Assembly: GCA_041659285.1 (NCBI GenBank)
Contig: JBAZYO010000002.1
Location: 310,001 to 374,000, forward strand
Direction of reading: 5' to 3'
DNA: 64,000 nucleotides
From: Vicinamibacterales bacterium
Lineage (GTDB): Bacteria > Acidobacteriota > Vicinamibacteria > Vicinamibacterales > UBA2999
The number at the start of each line of letters is the position of its first letter. Positions within the stretch are counted from its first letter, which is position 1. The notes under the pieces were generated by a model, which was not told the DNA's origin, searched no databases, and saw only the letters and a program-made list of their open reading frames with translations. The position numbers were made by a program, and so were the translations under genes. Of this stretch, positions 1 through 6,483 are shown one piece after another.

Positions 1-2038
1 GACTGGGGGAGGGGGCGGGCTCGGTGGAACGAGGAATTAGGTATGCAAAGACCAACAGAGCGACAGCGATCGATGCAAACAGAGTCGGCTTTGACACCGG
101 CGCGGACAAGGCAGCTGCCATCGCAGACGCCGCGCGCGCCTGGTCATTGGCAGCTTCGAGCTTCTTCCGTTCGGTGTCAGCTGTACGCGCGACGCTGGCC
201 GCGACAAGTGTCAGTTCAAGCACGCCCTTTTCGAGGGCGCTCTCGATTGCGCTCCGTCGGCGCGCCTGTGCTTGGGAAAGAGCGACCCGCTCAGACGGGT
301 CGACCGCCTTGGTTGCGTCGAATCTGAACCGCTGCTCCACAGAAACGCGCCACGCAACCACTGCCGACGTTCGCGTCGGGCCAAACCCGTCAACGGCGCT
401 AACACGCTCGGCCGTCGCATCCAGGGCGGTTTCGATTCCGAACGAACGAAGAACACTGATTCGCCCCGCACCCACACCGCTTATTTTGGCGTCTTCAATA
501 AAGTGCATTCTGAGAAAAGCCTTGAGCTGCGTCTCGCGCTTCCTCTTTTCGAGATCGGCTTCCTCGTTTCGAAAGGCCTGAGGCAATCCCAAGTAAATTG
601 ACCGCTGCTTCAGCAGTTCGCTCTTCTTGTTGCGAAAAGAAGCAATCGGACCGCTGACCTTAGCGCGCCACTGTTTATCGAGGAGCTCGTACGCAGCTTT
701 TGCACTTTCCGCATCCTTCTTGCTCGATCTCTGTAACCGAGCGTAAGGAGACAGAGTGCGTATCGCAACCCAGACGCCGCCAAATAGAAACACATACGAT
801 CCCGATTGAAGCCCAAATGCCGGACCGAATAGCGCGGCAATGGCCAGTGTGCCGGCCACGGAGGTGAGAGTCGCTGACACCTGCGCAGCCACGGGCGCCA
901 CCGGTGACGAGACCGTTGCAGGAGACAGCGTCGGCACAAAATCGCTAGGTTCGGCAATTAGATCCAGTTGCTTTGCCCAAACTGCGACGTCAAACCTGCT
1001 CTGCAGTCTGTGCCCGGCCGTAATTGAAATGAACAGGTCTGGGCCGCCAGACTTGTCAATCTCGCACCAGGGGCATCGTTGGCTGTCACCTGGCGCCGCG
1101 TAGAACTTGTGTCCAGCGAACTGCGAACATCGGGTCAGCTTTGTTTTCAGATCGTCAAGGGCCGCTACCCAATCGGCCGGACCGGGACGACTAGGTTGCC
1201 CGATCGGAGCACGGAAGGAGCGCTCAAACAAATCGGCAATCTTAGGAGTTACATGGGTGAGGCGAATCGCGTGCGGCGGCGGAGTCATCTGCACCTTGGC
1301 CCCGGCAGCGCCATATGCAAACCGTCCTTGCTGAATCGCAGTTTCGATTGGCATGTCACCCGTTCCGTGGTACCGCCCGGCAAACGGATGCCTGCCCATA
1401 AATAACAGATGAAAGATTATGGTGGCCAGTCCAAAGGAATCGTGCGCCGGGACTCTCTCAAGGTCTCTAAACGGCCTACCTTGAAGCTCGGGAGCGGTAA
1501 AGTGCGGAACGCCTACATTGCATCTGTATAGGAGGCTGCCGTCTCGAATCTGAAACGAATCGCAATCGATTAGCTTGATGGTTCCGTCTTTTGCGACCAG
1601 GATGCCACCTTGATTGACGTCGCCGACCAAGTGACCGGCAGCGTGAATCGTTTCGAACGCAGCAGCGCAGTTGCGAGCGACATGGATCAGGAATGACCAG
1701 TCGGCAGACGGAAACTCGAACTTTCGGTGGGCGGGGCTATAGAGGTGATGGATCTCCCTGTGGTCCTGAATTCTGGGAATTAGCACGCCCCAAGTCTCAC
1801 GGCCAGCACGATCGACGATCCGGCCTTCTGGCCACGCGGTGAACTTGGTCAGGTTGGGTGTTCGAAGCCGGACCATCGCCGACAGCTTGTGTGCCTTCTG
1901 CTGATCCGTCGCAGTGTGATAGATCTTCGCGACCAACGAAGAGCCCGGGAGTTCGAAGACGGCTCCCTCGCCCCCCCTGCCGAGCTCCCCTCCGAGCTTG
2001 ATAGGCTTACCGCTGTCGTCAACAAACGCACGCGCCAT
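1..2038 (-). CDS. TerY-P-type protein kinase with CPWC ribbon, membrane segments and helix-hairpin-helix (partial, runs off the left edge)
   Basis: The reading frame is open from ATG 2038 down to base 2, so about 679 codons are visible and the C-terminus is outside the window. Residues 16-27 form a glycine-rich loop (ELGRGGEGAVF), K38 is in VAK, and the catalytic loop is GDVN (D140, N142). The DFG position reads DCDSF (D158), as in the kinases of TerY-P triads. After the kinase domain come a CPWC ribbon, a hydrophobic segment around 395-430, a charged helical stretch, a helix-hairpin-helix-like region around 511-565 with a GVGAGR-type turn, and a last hydrophobic helix near 651-668. It starts 9 bp after the PP2C stop, so it is co-transcribed. 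From the family I infer Ser/Thr phosphorylation of an unknown target, opposed by the adjacent phosphatase; the HhH suggests nucleic-acid contact. Confidence 0.85.
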   Translation of the reverse strand, partial: MARAFVDDSGKPIKLGGELGRGGEGAVFELPGSSLVAKIYHTATDQQKAHKLSAMVRLRTPNLTKFTAWPEGRIVDRAGRETWGVLIPRIQDHREIHHLYSPAHRKFEFPSADWSFLIHVARNCAAAFETIHAAGHLVGDVNQGGILVAKDGTIKLIDCDSFQIRDGSLLYRCNVGVPHFTAPELQGRPFRDLERVPAHDSFGLATIIFHLLFMGRHPFAGRYHGTGDMPIETAIQQGRFAYGAAGAKVQMTPPPHAIRLTHVTPKIADLFERSFRAPIGQPSRPGPADWVAALDDLKTKLTRCSQFAGHKFYAAPGDSQRCPWCEIDKSGGPDLFISITAGHRLQSRFDVAVWAKQLDLIAEPSDFVPTLSPATVSSPVAPVAAQVSATLTSVAGTLAIAALFGPAFGLQSGSYVFLFGGVWVAIRTLSPYARLQRSSKKDAESAKAAYELLDKQWRAKVSGPIASFRNKKSELLKQRSIYLGLPQAFRNEEADLEKRKRETQLKAFLRMHFIEDAKISGVGAGRISVLRSFGIETALDATAERVSAVDGFGPTRTSAVVAWRVSVEQRFRFDATKAVDPSERVALSQAQARRRSAIESALEKGVLELTLVAASVARTADTERKKLEAANDQARAASAMAAALSAPVSKPTLFASIAVALLVFAYLIPRSTEPAPSPS

Positions 2039-2047
2039 ATTCAACGG

Positions 2048-2794
2048 TCAGATCTTGGAGGCCAAGATCAGTGACTTGTCGTCGTCAGTTCTCTTGGCGA
2101 GCGCTTCTGACAGCAAAAACCCTCGGAGAGGATCGGCAAGCGCCTGCCAATCTTCATCGGCCCTCAACCGAGCAAACATTGGGGCAAAGAAAGGCTCGTG
2201 CGGTTTCTTCTCGTCGTATCTGAGTGCAACCGATTGAAGCCCATCGGTAAACACCGCGATATCGCGGACAGATATCGAGCGTCGCTCGAACTGCAGCCGC
2301 TCCGTCGCATCTGGCGTTGTAATGAAGAAAGTGGTGTTAACGTACTCGCCTTGGTCGGGCCAAAATACAACTTCGCAAGGACCATCCTCGGATACGGTGA
2401 CGATCGCTCCATCGCCGATCTGAAAGAATGTGGCCCCGTCACTGCTCACAATGGCGGCAACAATCGTGCAGGCCAACTCCCGCAGATCCACGCCGAGCGC
2501 CCTCGCCTGGACTTCCAGTTTTTCCCTTATTCGAGTAACCCACATTGATACCGTGGACCGGTCGATGCGCTCAAGGCGGCCGCCGTCGCGGGTGTACAGG
2601 GACAGTTCATCCGCAAGAGTTAAGCACGCGATAGCGGATCCGAGCTCCGAGAATGCCGCACTGCCAGCTCCGTCGGAGCATGTCAGCAGAATACTCCCAT
2701 CAGCAAGCTCAGTAACCTGCGTATGATCCTGACAAGGAGTATTGCTACTCGCGTGCGAACTTCCGACGACCGAGGCAGAGATGTGGCGCCACAT
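2048..2794 (-). CDS. PP2C-family Ser/Thr protein phosphatase
   Basis: This 248-residue protein has the PP2C layout: CQDH near residues 21-24, SDGAGSA at 40-46 (metal-binding aspartate D41), a central VSSDGA segment and a late FTDGLQ motif. Enzymes of this family are Mn/Mg-dependent phosphatases that remove phosphate from Ser/Thr. The ATG at 2794 follows the VWA stop by 3 bp and its own stop lies 9 bp before the kinase start, so VWA, phosphatase and kinase form one transcription unit. This trio is the TerY-P triad known from tellurite-resistance-associated signalling loci. No signal peptide or membrane segment is visible, so it should be cytoplasmic and reverse the action of the neighbouring kinase. 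Confidence 0.88.
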   Translation of the reverse strand: MWRHISASVVGSSHASSNTPCQDHTQVTELADGSILLTCSDGAGSAAFSELGSAIACLTLADELSLYTRDGGRLERIDRSTVSMWVTRIREKLEVQARALGVDLRELACTIVAAIVSSDGATFFQIGDGAIVTVSEDGPCEVVFWPDQGEYVNTTFFITTPDATERLQFERRSISVRDIAVFTDGLQSVALRYDEKKPHEPFFAPMFARLRADEDWQALADPLRGFLLSEALAKRTDDDKSLILASKI

Positions 2795-2797
2795 CGA

Positions 2798-3469
2798 TCA
2801 CACTGCCGCCCAACCGCCGGGCGCCGCGGGATTGGTCAGTGGAACCTCGTCGCCCGGGGTTGACTTGGACACGGACTGCTGGGAATTAGAAAGCCATTGG
2901 AACAAGTCGCGAAAGCGCAGCCCGTCGAGCCTAAGAGGCTCGCGCGACGCGATTTGAGTCAACACGTCCATTCGAGCTTCCTGAACGCCGACAGCAAAAA
3001 ACGAAAAGGACTTCTTGCTCTCGCCTTCGCGGACTCGCTGTGCCGCCGTTTGCCATTCGTCAGTCGGCCCGCCATCAGTGATCAGGAATATCCACGGGCG
3101 GTAGAAGGCGATTCCGTTGGTCTTGTACAACTGTTTCCGCGCTGCCAACAGATCCAAAGCTTGATTAATCGCCGCCCCCATCGGCGTATCACCGCGGGCG
3201 GTCAAGGTAGGAGCAACAAATGAGCTGGCCGTGCAGAAGTCGTTAGCCAGTTCTACGGCACCGCCGAAGGTTAGAACTGCAACTTCGACTCGTTTAGCAG
3301 CGAGCGAATCCGCAGCAAGCTCGTCCCGGTATACCTGCAGCCCGGCGTTCAGCTCTGCGATGCGTGCGCCACCCATCGAGCCCGAAACATCCAATATGAG
3401 TACGGACGGGCATCGGGGTTCCGGGTTCTCTGCAAAGTCATCCGTACCGAATGGAATCTGATCCGTCAT
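2798..3469 (-). CDS. TerY-like von Willebrand factor A domain protein
   Basis: The 223-residue protein is almost entirely one vWA domain with an intact MIDAS: DVSGS at residues 27-31 (D27, S29, S31), T95 in GDTPMG, and TDGG at 131-134. Such domains bind a divalent metal and a protein partner. In TerY-P triads this protein is thought to be the scaffold or substrate-recognition part working with the kinase and phosphatase encoded next door. The ATG is at 3469 with only 15 bp to the preceding gene. There is no export signal, so it is cytoplasmic. I keep the name TerY-like because the neighbourhood, not just the fold, supports it; no TerC/D/Z genes are seen in the window. Confidence 0.85.
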   Translation of the reverse strand: MTDQIPFGTDDFAENPEPRCPSVLILDVSGSMGGARIAELNAGLQVYRDELAADSLAAKRVEVAVLTFGGAVELANDFCTASSFVAPTLTARGDTPMGAAINQALDLLAARKQLYKTNGIAFYRPWIFLITDGGPTDEWQTAAQRVREGESKKSFSFFAVGVQEARMDVLTQIASREPLRLDGLRFRDLFQWLSNSQQSVSKSTPGDEVPLTNPAAPGGWAAV

Positions 3470-3484
3470 AAATGCGCTCCTGAT

Positions 3485-3790
3485 TCAGCTTTCCTGCACG
3501 GGAGGGTCTTGCACTGCTTCGAAAGAACCCAAGGCCCGACCGATAACTACCGAGAACACCAACTTTTTGTCGTCGAGACTTACTTCCGGCAGGAGCACTT
3601 CATCGATGTGCATCAGGAGTTCAGAGATGTCGCTCTCTTCGAGTAACCCTTGAAAGGCAATCAACGTCGCCTGTACCGTTCCGTTGTCCAGATAGTGGAT
3701 GTCGAGCGCTGCGATGTCGCTCTCGTCGCGTCGAATCATGAAGCGTTCGGAAGACGAAGTTCGCAGAAGGCGTAAGTATGAAGTTGTCAT
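3485..3790 (-). CDS. small hypothetical protein in the TerY-P operon (101 aa)
   Basis: I start it at the ATG at 3790 (protein begins MTTSYLRLL), which lies 2 bp after the DUF4236 stop. A longer version would overlap that gene. The protein is acidic with alternating beta-type stretches and short helices, no cysteines, no membrane segment and no motif I recognise. Its stop is 15 bp upstream of the VWA start, so it should be made together with the triad. A small adaptor or immunity-type partner is possible, but that is only inference from position. Confidence 0.7.
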   Translation of the reverse strand: MTTSYLRLLRTSSSERFMIRRDESDIAALDIHYLDNGTVQATLIAFQGLLEESDISELLMHIDEVLLPEVSLDDKKLVFSVVIGRALGSFEAVQDPPVQES

Positions 3791-3792
3791 AG

Positions 3793-4035
3793 TCAATTGA
3801 ACACTGCCCAAGTTAGGAGCCCTATACCAGTGGCAATTAGAACTAAGCATCCAGAGGCGCCAGTCTTGATATAGCGAAGACCAGTTCCAGGCACCGAAAC
3901 AGATGTGTATTTCCTTCCGGAGGAACGAATTCCCGTGCGAAAACCCTTTCCACCAACCGAATAACCAACGCCAGATCTACTAATGTTGAGGCGAAATGGT
4001 CCTGCGGAAATCGATTTGCGGTAGCTCCAGCCCAT
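3793..4035 (-). CDS. DUF4236 family small membrane-anchored protein
   Basis: The first 55 residues match the DUF4236 pattern: MGWSYRKSI, then FRLNISRSGVGYSVGGKG, repeated glycines and a VPGTGL ending. After that comes a single hydrophobic helix (about residues 60-78), so the 80-residue protein is a small beta-rich domain with a C-terminal membrane anchor. The family is widespread but has no assigned biochemical role. It lies 18 bp after the YidD-like gene and 2 bp before the next one, inside the operon that leads to the TerY-P triad. Confidence 0.85.
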   Translation of the reverse strand: MGWSYRKSISAGPFRLNISRSGVGYSVGGKGFRTGIRSSGRKYTSVSVPGTGLRYIKTGASGCLVLIATGIGLLTWAVFN

Positions 4036-4053
4036 AGTCGTCCGTGACCTTTC

Positions 4054-4404
4054 TCAACCAGGTCTCGAAGTCGAGAGGTTCAGGTAGTCAGCTTGCGAGT
4101 TAGGTCTCGGGGAGGCACCTTCCCATAGGTCACGCCATACGGCTGGATTCACTTCATCTTCCAAGATGACTGTCCCGTCAACGAGACGAATGCACGACAC
4201 ATCGTGAAGCTGAAGTCCGACGTAGCCTGGACGACACTTACGTAAGCGTTCGCGTAACGCGCTCAAGCCAGACAGAAACCCGTTCTCGGCCGTGTGACGA
4301 TACACGTGTTGCGAGCAAGTCGCTTTGAAAACGCAACGCCGCGCTGAAATCAATGGCCGCCATCGCCAATACAACCGAATGCTCGCGAGCAATGCCCACG
4401 TCAC
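4054..4404 (-). CDS. YidD-like membrane-insertion factor homologue with C-terminal extension
   Basis: Starting at the GTG at 4404, which overlaps the upstream stop as GTGA, the protein has 116 residues. It carries the YidD signature: an N-terminal hydrophobic/basic helix with SIRLYWRW, then RRCVFKATCSQHVYRH and a KCRPGY ending of the core, as in the usual RCRFYPTCSEY and RCHP motifs. YidD assists YidC-dependent insertion of inner-membrane proteins. The copy is unusual: the chromosomal gene normally sits between rnpA and yidC, while this one is in a signalling operon, diverges at several core positions (ATCSQH for PTCSEY) and has an acidic tail of about 40 residues after the core. A repurposed paralogue is likely; direct function unknown. 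Confidence 0.75.
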   Translation of the reverse strand: MTWALLASIRLYWRWRPLISARRCVFKATCSQHVYRHTAENGFLSGLSALRERLRKCRPGYVGLQLHDVSCIRLVDGTVILEDEVNPAVWRDLWEGASPRPNSQADYLNLSTSRPG

Positions 4405-4628
4405 TTGCGAAACACAGCCATCGCTATCGAGGTGTTGGCACCTGGCGTTGCACCAAAGCCAAAGCATCCACTCGTCCCTGCTACGTAAGTGTCCACGTGC
4501 TCGAGACGCAAATAATCCCAGCCGCCGCTCGCCTGCTCTCGGATCAGATTCTCCAGTTGCGATGCCGCAGCGCCAGAATTGTCTGTGTTACCAATGCTGG
4601 CCTTGAATGGAACGACTTTGTATTCCAC
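4401..4628 (-). CDS. DUF4177-like small protein (PFKA motif)
   Basis: The 75-residue protein has the DUF4177-type layout: MEYKVVPFKA at the N-terminus, a helix with QLENLIREQASGGWDYLRLE, and a glycine-rich C-terminal strand with GCFGFG ending in VFRK. Homologues are small alpha/beta proteins of unknown function, often next to membrane or signalling genes. The start is GTG at 4628, supported by AAGGGGG about 5 bp upstream (4633-4639 on the minus strand). It is the first gene of the seven-gene minus-strand operon and is translationally coupled to the YidD-like gene by a GTGA overlap. Confidence 0.8.
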   Translation of the reverse strand: MEYKVVPFKASIGNTDNSGAAASQLENLIREQASGGWDYLRLEHVDTYVAGTSGCFGFGATPGANTSIAMAVFRK

Positions 4629-4894
4629 TTAACCCCCTTGGCGGAAACGAGATGAGGCGCGCATGATACCAGCTCAGCGGTTCAAAGCCCACAAGAGTCC
4701 AGACGACCCAAAAAGGACCAAGAAGACAAAAAGAGGCCCAAAACCTAATGGACGCAGTCTCGCCAGACCGAACAAGTTGGCGAGCGGCTTGTTAACTGAG
4801 TCACTTCACTCTTCTTTAGGGGCTCTTACGAGCGGAGCACCGTTAGTGCTAGGCTCACGCGAAATCTGGGAAACACTGCCAGTGTGGGGGGGGG
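4629..4894. promoter_or_regulatory. divergent intergenic region between the TerY-P operon and the HerA operon
   Basis: The two operons start head to head across 266 bp, so promoters for both must lie here. I see no convincing -35/-10 pair or operator palindrome. On the minus strand, about 4670-4800 encodes a short hydrophobic peptide (ending GLLWALNR) but without a good start codon or ribosome site, so I do not call a gene. A run of nine G at 4886-4894 touches the ATG of the plus-strand lipoprotein gene and may act as its ribosome-binding region. Confidence 0.5.
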
Positions 4895-5374
4895 ATGATG
4901 CGCAGCGGAACAATTTTGTTGCTTAGCGTTCTGATGGCTGCAGCTTGTCGGACGAGCGATTCCGAACCGAGCGTGATCCAGACAGCGGCCGTGCAGGAAA
5001 ATAAGGATGCCGCGGGGCGACGCCGCGCGCTACTGGAGGCGGCCGACCAGATGATTGAATTGGATCGCGAGACCCCCGCTGATCGACTTCCCCCCCTCAA
5101 ACGTGGTCGCGCACGTCGGTTAAGAACTCCTCTCCCAGATGTCAGCGCCTTGAGAGCCGCTTTCGGCCGTCCGGACTCAGTGCGATCTGTTCAAGACGGA
5201 TCGAGCCGTCAGACCATGGAGTGGACAAACCCGACGGGCAGGGGGTTCTTGTTGTTTGCGCAACTAGGCGCGGACGGGCTCTTGGAAGGTCTGACGATCT
5301 ATGAAGACATGCGACGTTGGGAGAGCGTTTTCAAAACCGGCGACCTATGGTTCACGTCAGATCCTGTGCCTTAA
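4895..5374 (+). CDS. predicted lipoprotein, unknown function
   Basis: The 159-residue protein begins with two methionines, a hydrophobic helix and a lipobox-like LMAAAC, so it should be lipidated at the cysteine near residue 18 and carried to the membrane. The mature part is charged at first (RRRALLEAADQ) and then becomes a compact domain with FGRPDSV and WTNPTGRGF segments. This layout is like small lipoproteins with an SmpA/OmlA-like fold, but I do not claim that family. The nine-G run directly before the start replaces a normal Shine-Dalgarno site. It is the first gene of the plus-strand cluster that leads into the HerA-like ATPase, with 59 bp to the next gene. Confidence 0.7.
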   Translation: MMRSGTILLLSVLMAAACRTSDSEPSVIQTAAVQENKDAAGRRRALLEAADQMIELDRETPADRLPPLKRGRARRLRTPLPDVSALRAAFGRPDSVRSVQDGSSRQTMEWTNPTGRGFLLFAQLGADGLLEGLTIYEDMRRWESVFKTGDLWFTSDPVP

Positions 5375-5433
5375 CGCCTTGCTTCATTAGGCGCTGCGCC
5401 GCCATCTTAAATCGCACCCTAGAAGGAGGGTCC

Positions 5434-5586
5434 ATGGCCAAGTGTGTGTGCGGAAGTTCTAATCACGAGTCTGTCGCATGCCCGCAATGCGGCGGAAAGG
5501 GAAGAAAGGGTGGTGGTGTGTTTACCTCCAGCTATGTTTGTTCTCATTGCAAAGGCACGGGACGCCGTTGCCCCAAAGGAAAATGA
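5434..5586 (+). CDS. zinc-ribbon/DnaJ-type zinc-finger small protein (50 aa)
   Basis: A strong ribosome site (AGAAGGAGGG at 5421-5430) stands 3 bp before the ATG at 5434. The 50-residue product has C4 and C6 near the N-terminus, then CPQCGGKG and CSHCKGTG, with a final cysteine in RRCPKGK. The CxxCxGxG-like pairs resemble the zinc finger of DnaJ and should bind one or two zinc ions. It overlaps the next reading frame by ATGA, which points to translational coupling. A protein- or nucleic-acid-binding accessory role in the HerA operon is inference. Confidence 0.75.
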   Translation: MAKCVCGSSNHESVACPQCGGKGRKGGGVFTSSYVCSHCKGTGRRCPKGK

Positions 5587-5921
5587 CCTCGCCGACGCTG
5601 GACGCGAGGATACGTTGGCAATTGGAGCTTCGCCGCGCTCGGCGATCGAGGCGGGATTGCAGCGTGCGCTCGACCTTACAGTTCGCCTTGCAGACGCCCG
5701 ACAGCCCGCATTCGAATCAACATGGCACAGCGGGCCTATTGTGTGAGACTTTCCGCGGCGTGAGCCTTCCTGGGATCTGGCCAAGAATAGACAGCCGCTA
5801 CGTTGAACGCCTCTACTCTGAATTGAGAGGCAATCCAGTTATGGAGACACAACCGATCGCGATTCGTTCGGTGCAGGCATGTGCTCAACACTTGGCAAGT
5901 TCGCTTTGGCAGGAGCGGTGA
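5583..5921 (+). CDS. hypothetical protein coupled to the zinc-ribbon gene (112 aa)
   Basis: This frame begins at an ATG overlapping the stop of the zinc-ribbon gene (ATGA, 5583-5586) and ends at TGA 5919-5921, immediately before the TTG start of the next gene. The gap-free arrangement is the main reason to call it. The product is basic at its N-terminus (RRARRSRRD), has three cysteines, no membrane helix and no motif I know. Another frame over 5590-5746 also looks protein-like but has no usable start, so a frameshifted relic is an alternative. Confidence 0.5.
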   Translation: MTSPTLDARIRWQLELRRARRSRRDCSVRSTLQFALQTPDSPHSNQHGTAGLLCETFRGVSLPGIWPRIDSRYVERLYSELRGNPVMETQPIAIRSVQACAQHLASSLWQER

Positions 5922-6479
5922 TTGAGTCTGTTTGAGAGGCAGGTTGCCGGCGTTGTGATTTTGCCGCCGAGGGAGGAACAGCTTTCGCCCAGGCAACTCG
6001 ACCGAGGCGGGCGGAACGTGCCAAGAACGAGCCTCCGTTTGCGCAATGACCAAGGGACTATCTTGGGTGTTACGTTCAGTGGCGAGATGATTGGCCAGGT
6101 TTCACAGGGAGACTATCTTGTTTGCCACGGTTATAGCCGTCGGAACCACGGGTTCGTGGCGACGCGGATCTGGCTCAGAGGCGCGTTGGACGAACGCGGA
6201 GAACTCTACGGAGTAGACGAACCTGTGCTGATTGCCGATAAGAAGGTCTGCGCGATCGCATCGACCGTCTTTGGTCCAACCTCGACTGAGGTCGCGGATC
6301 TTCGCCGGTTCAGGACCGGCGTTTTGGCGCGTTCGAGGATCGGCAGAGGATTAATTACTTGTTACGGCTGGGTGGGACCCTGGCTTGCGGTTCGGGTGCT
6401 CGACCGTAGCGCGCGGTTGCGTGGCGTTGTCCGGACTTTGCTCCGTTTAGTCCTTCGTCATCTACCCAAGCACAATTAG
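5922..6479 (+). CDS. OB-fold-like hypothetical protein (185 aa)
   Basis: The start is TTG at 5922, directly after the preceding TGA, with AGGAG at 5911-5915 at correct distance; no ATG or GTG is available nearby in frame. The N-terminal half is rich in beta strands: a strand ending in VVILPP, LRLRNDQGTILGVTFSGE, GDYLVCHGY and VATRIW. This looks like an OB-type barrel, a fold commonly used for nucleic-acid binding. The C-terminal part is basic with LLRLVLRHL. It lies 4 bp before the HerA-like gene, so a role as DNA- or RNA-binding partner of that ATPase is a reasonable inference, not shown. Confidence 0.65.
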   Translation: MSLFERQVAGVVILPPREEQLSPRQLDRGGRNVPRTSLRLRNDQGTILGVTFSGEMIGQVSQGDYLVCHGYSRRNHGFVATRIWLRGALDERGELYGVDEPVLIADKKVCAIASTVFGPTSTEVADLRRFRTGVLARSRIGRGLITCYGWVGPWLAVRVLDRSARLRGVVRTLLRLVLRHLPKHN

Positions 6480-6483
6480 CCTC

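Noticed and set aside
24..581. Plus-strand open frames at the left edge
   Set aside because: They lie opposite the open minus-strand kinase frame, which has a complete kinase domain and continues to the window edge.
4663..4926. 87-codon plus-strand frame before the lipoprotein gene
   Set aside because: No ribosome site, unstructured product, overlaps the promoter region and the lipoprotein start in another frame.
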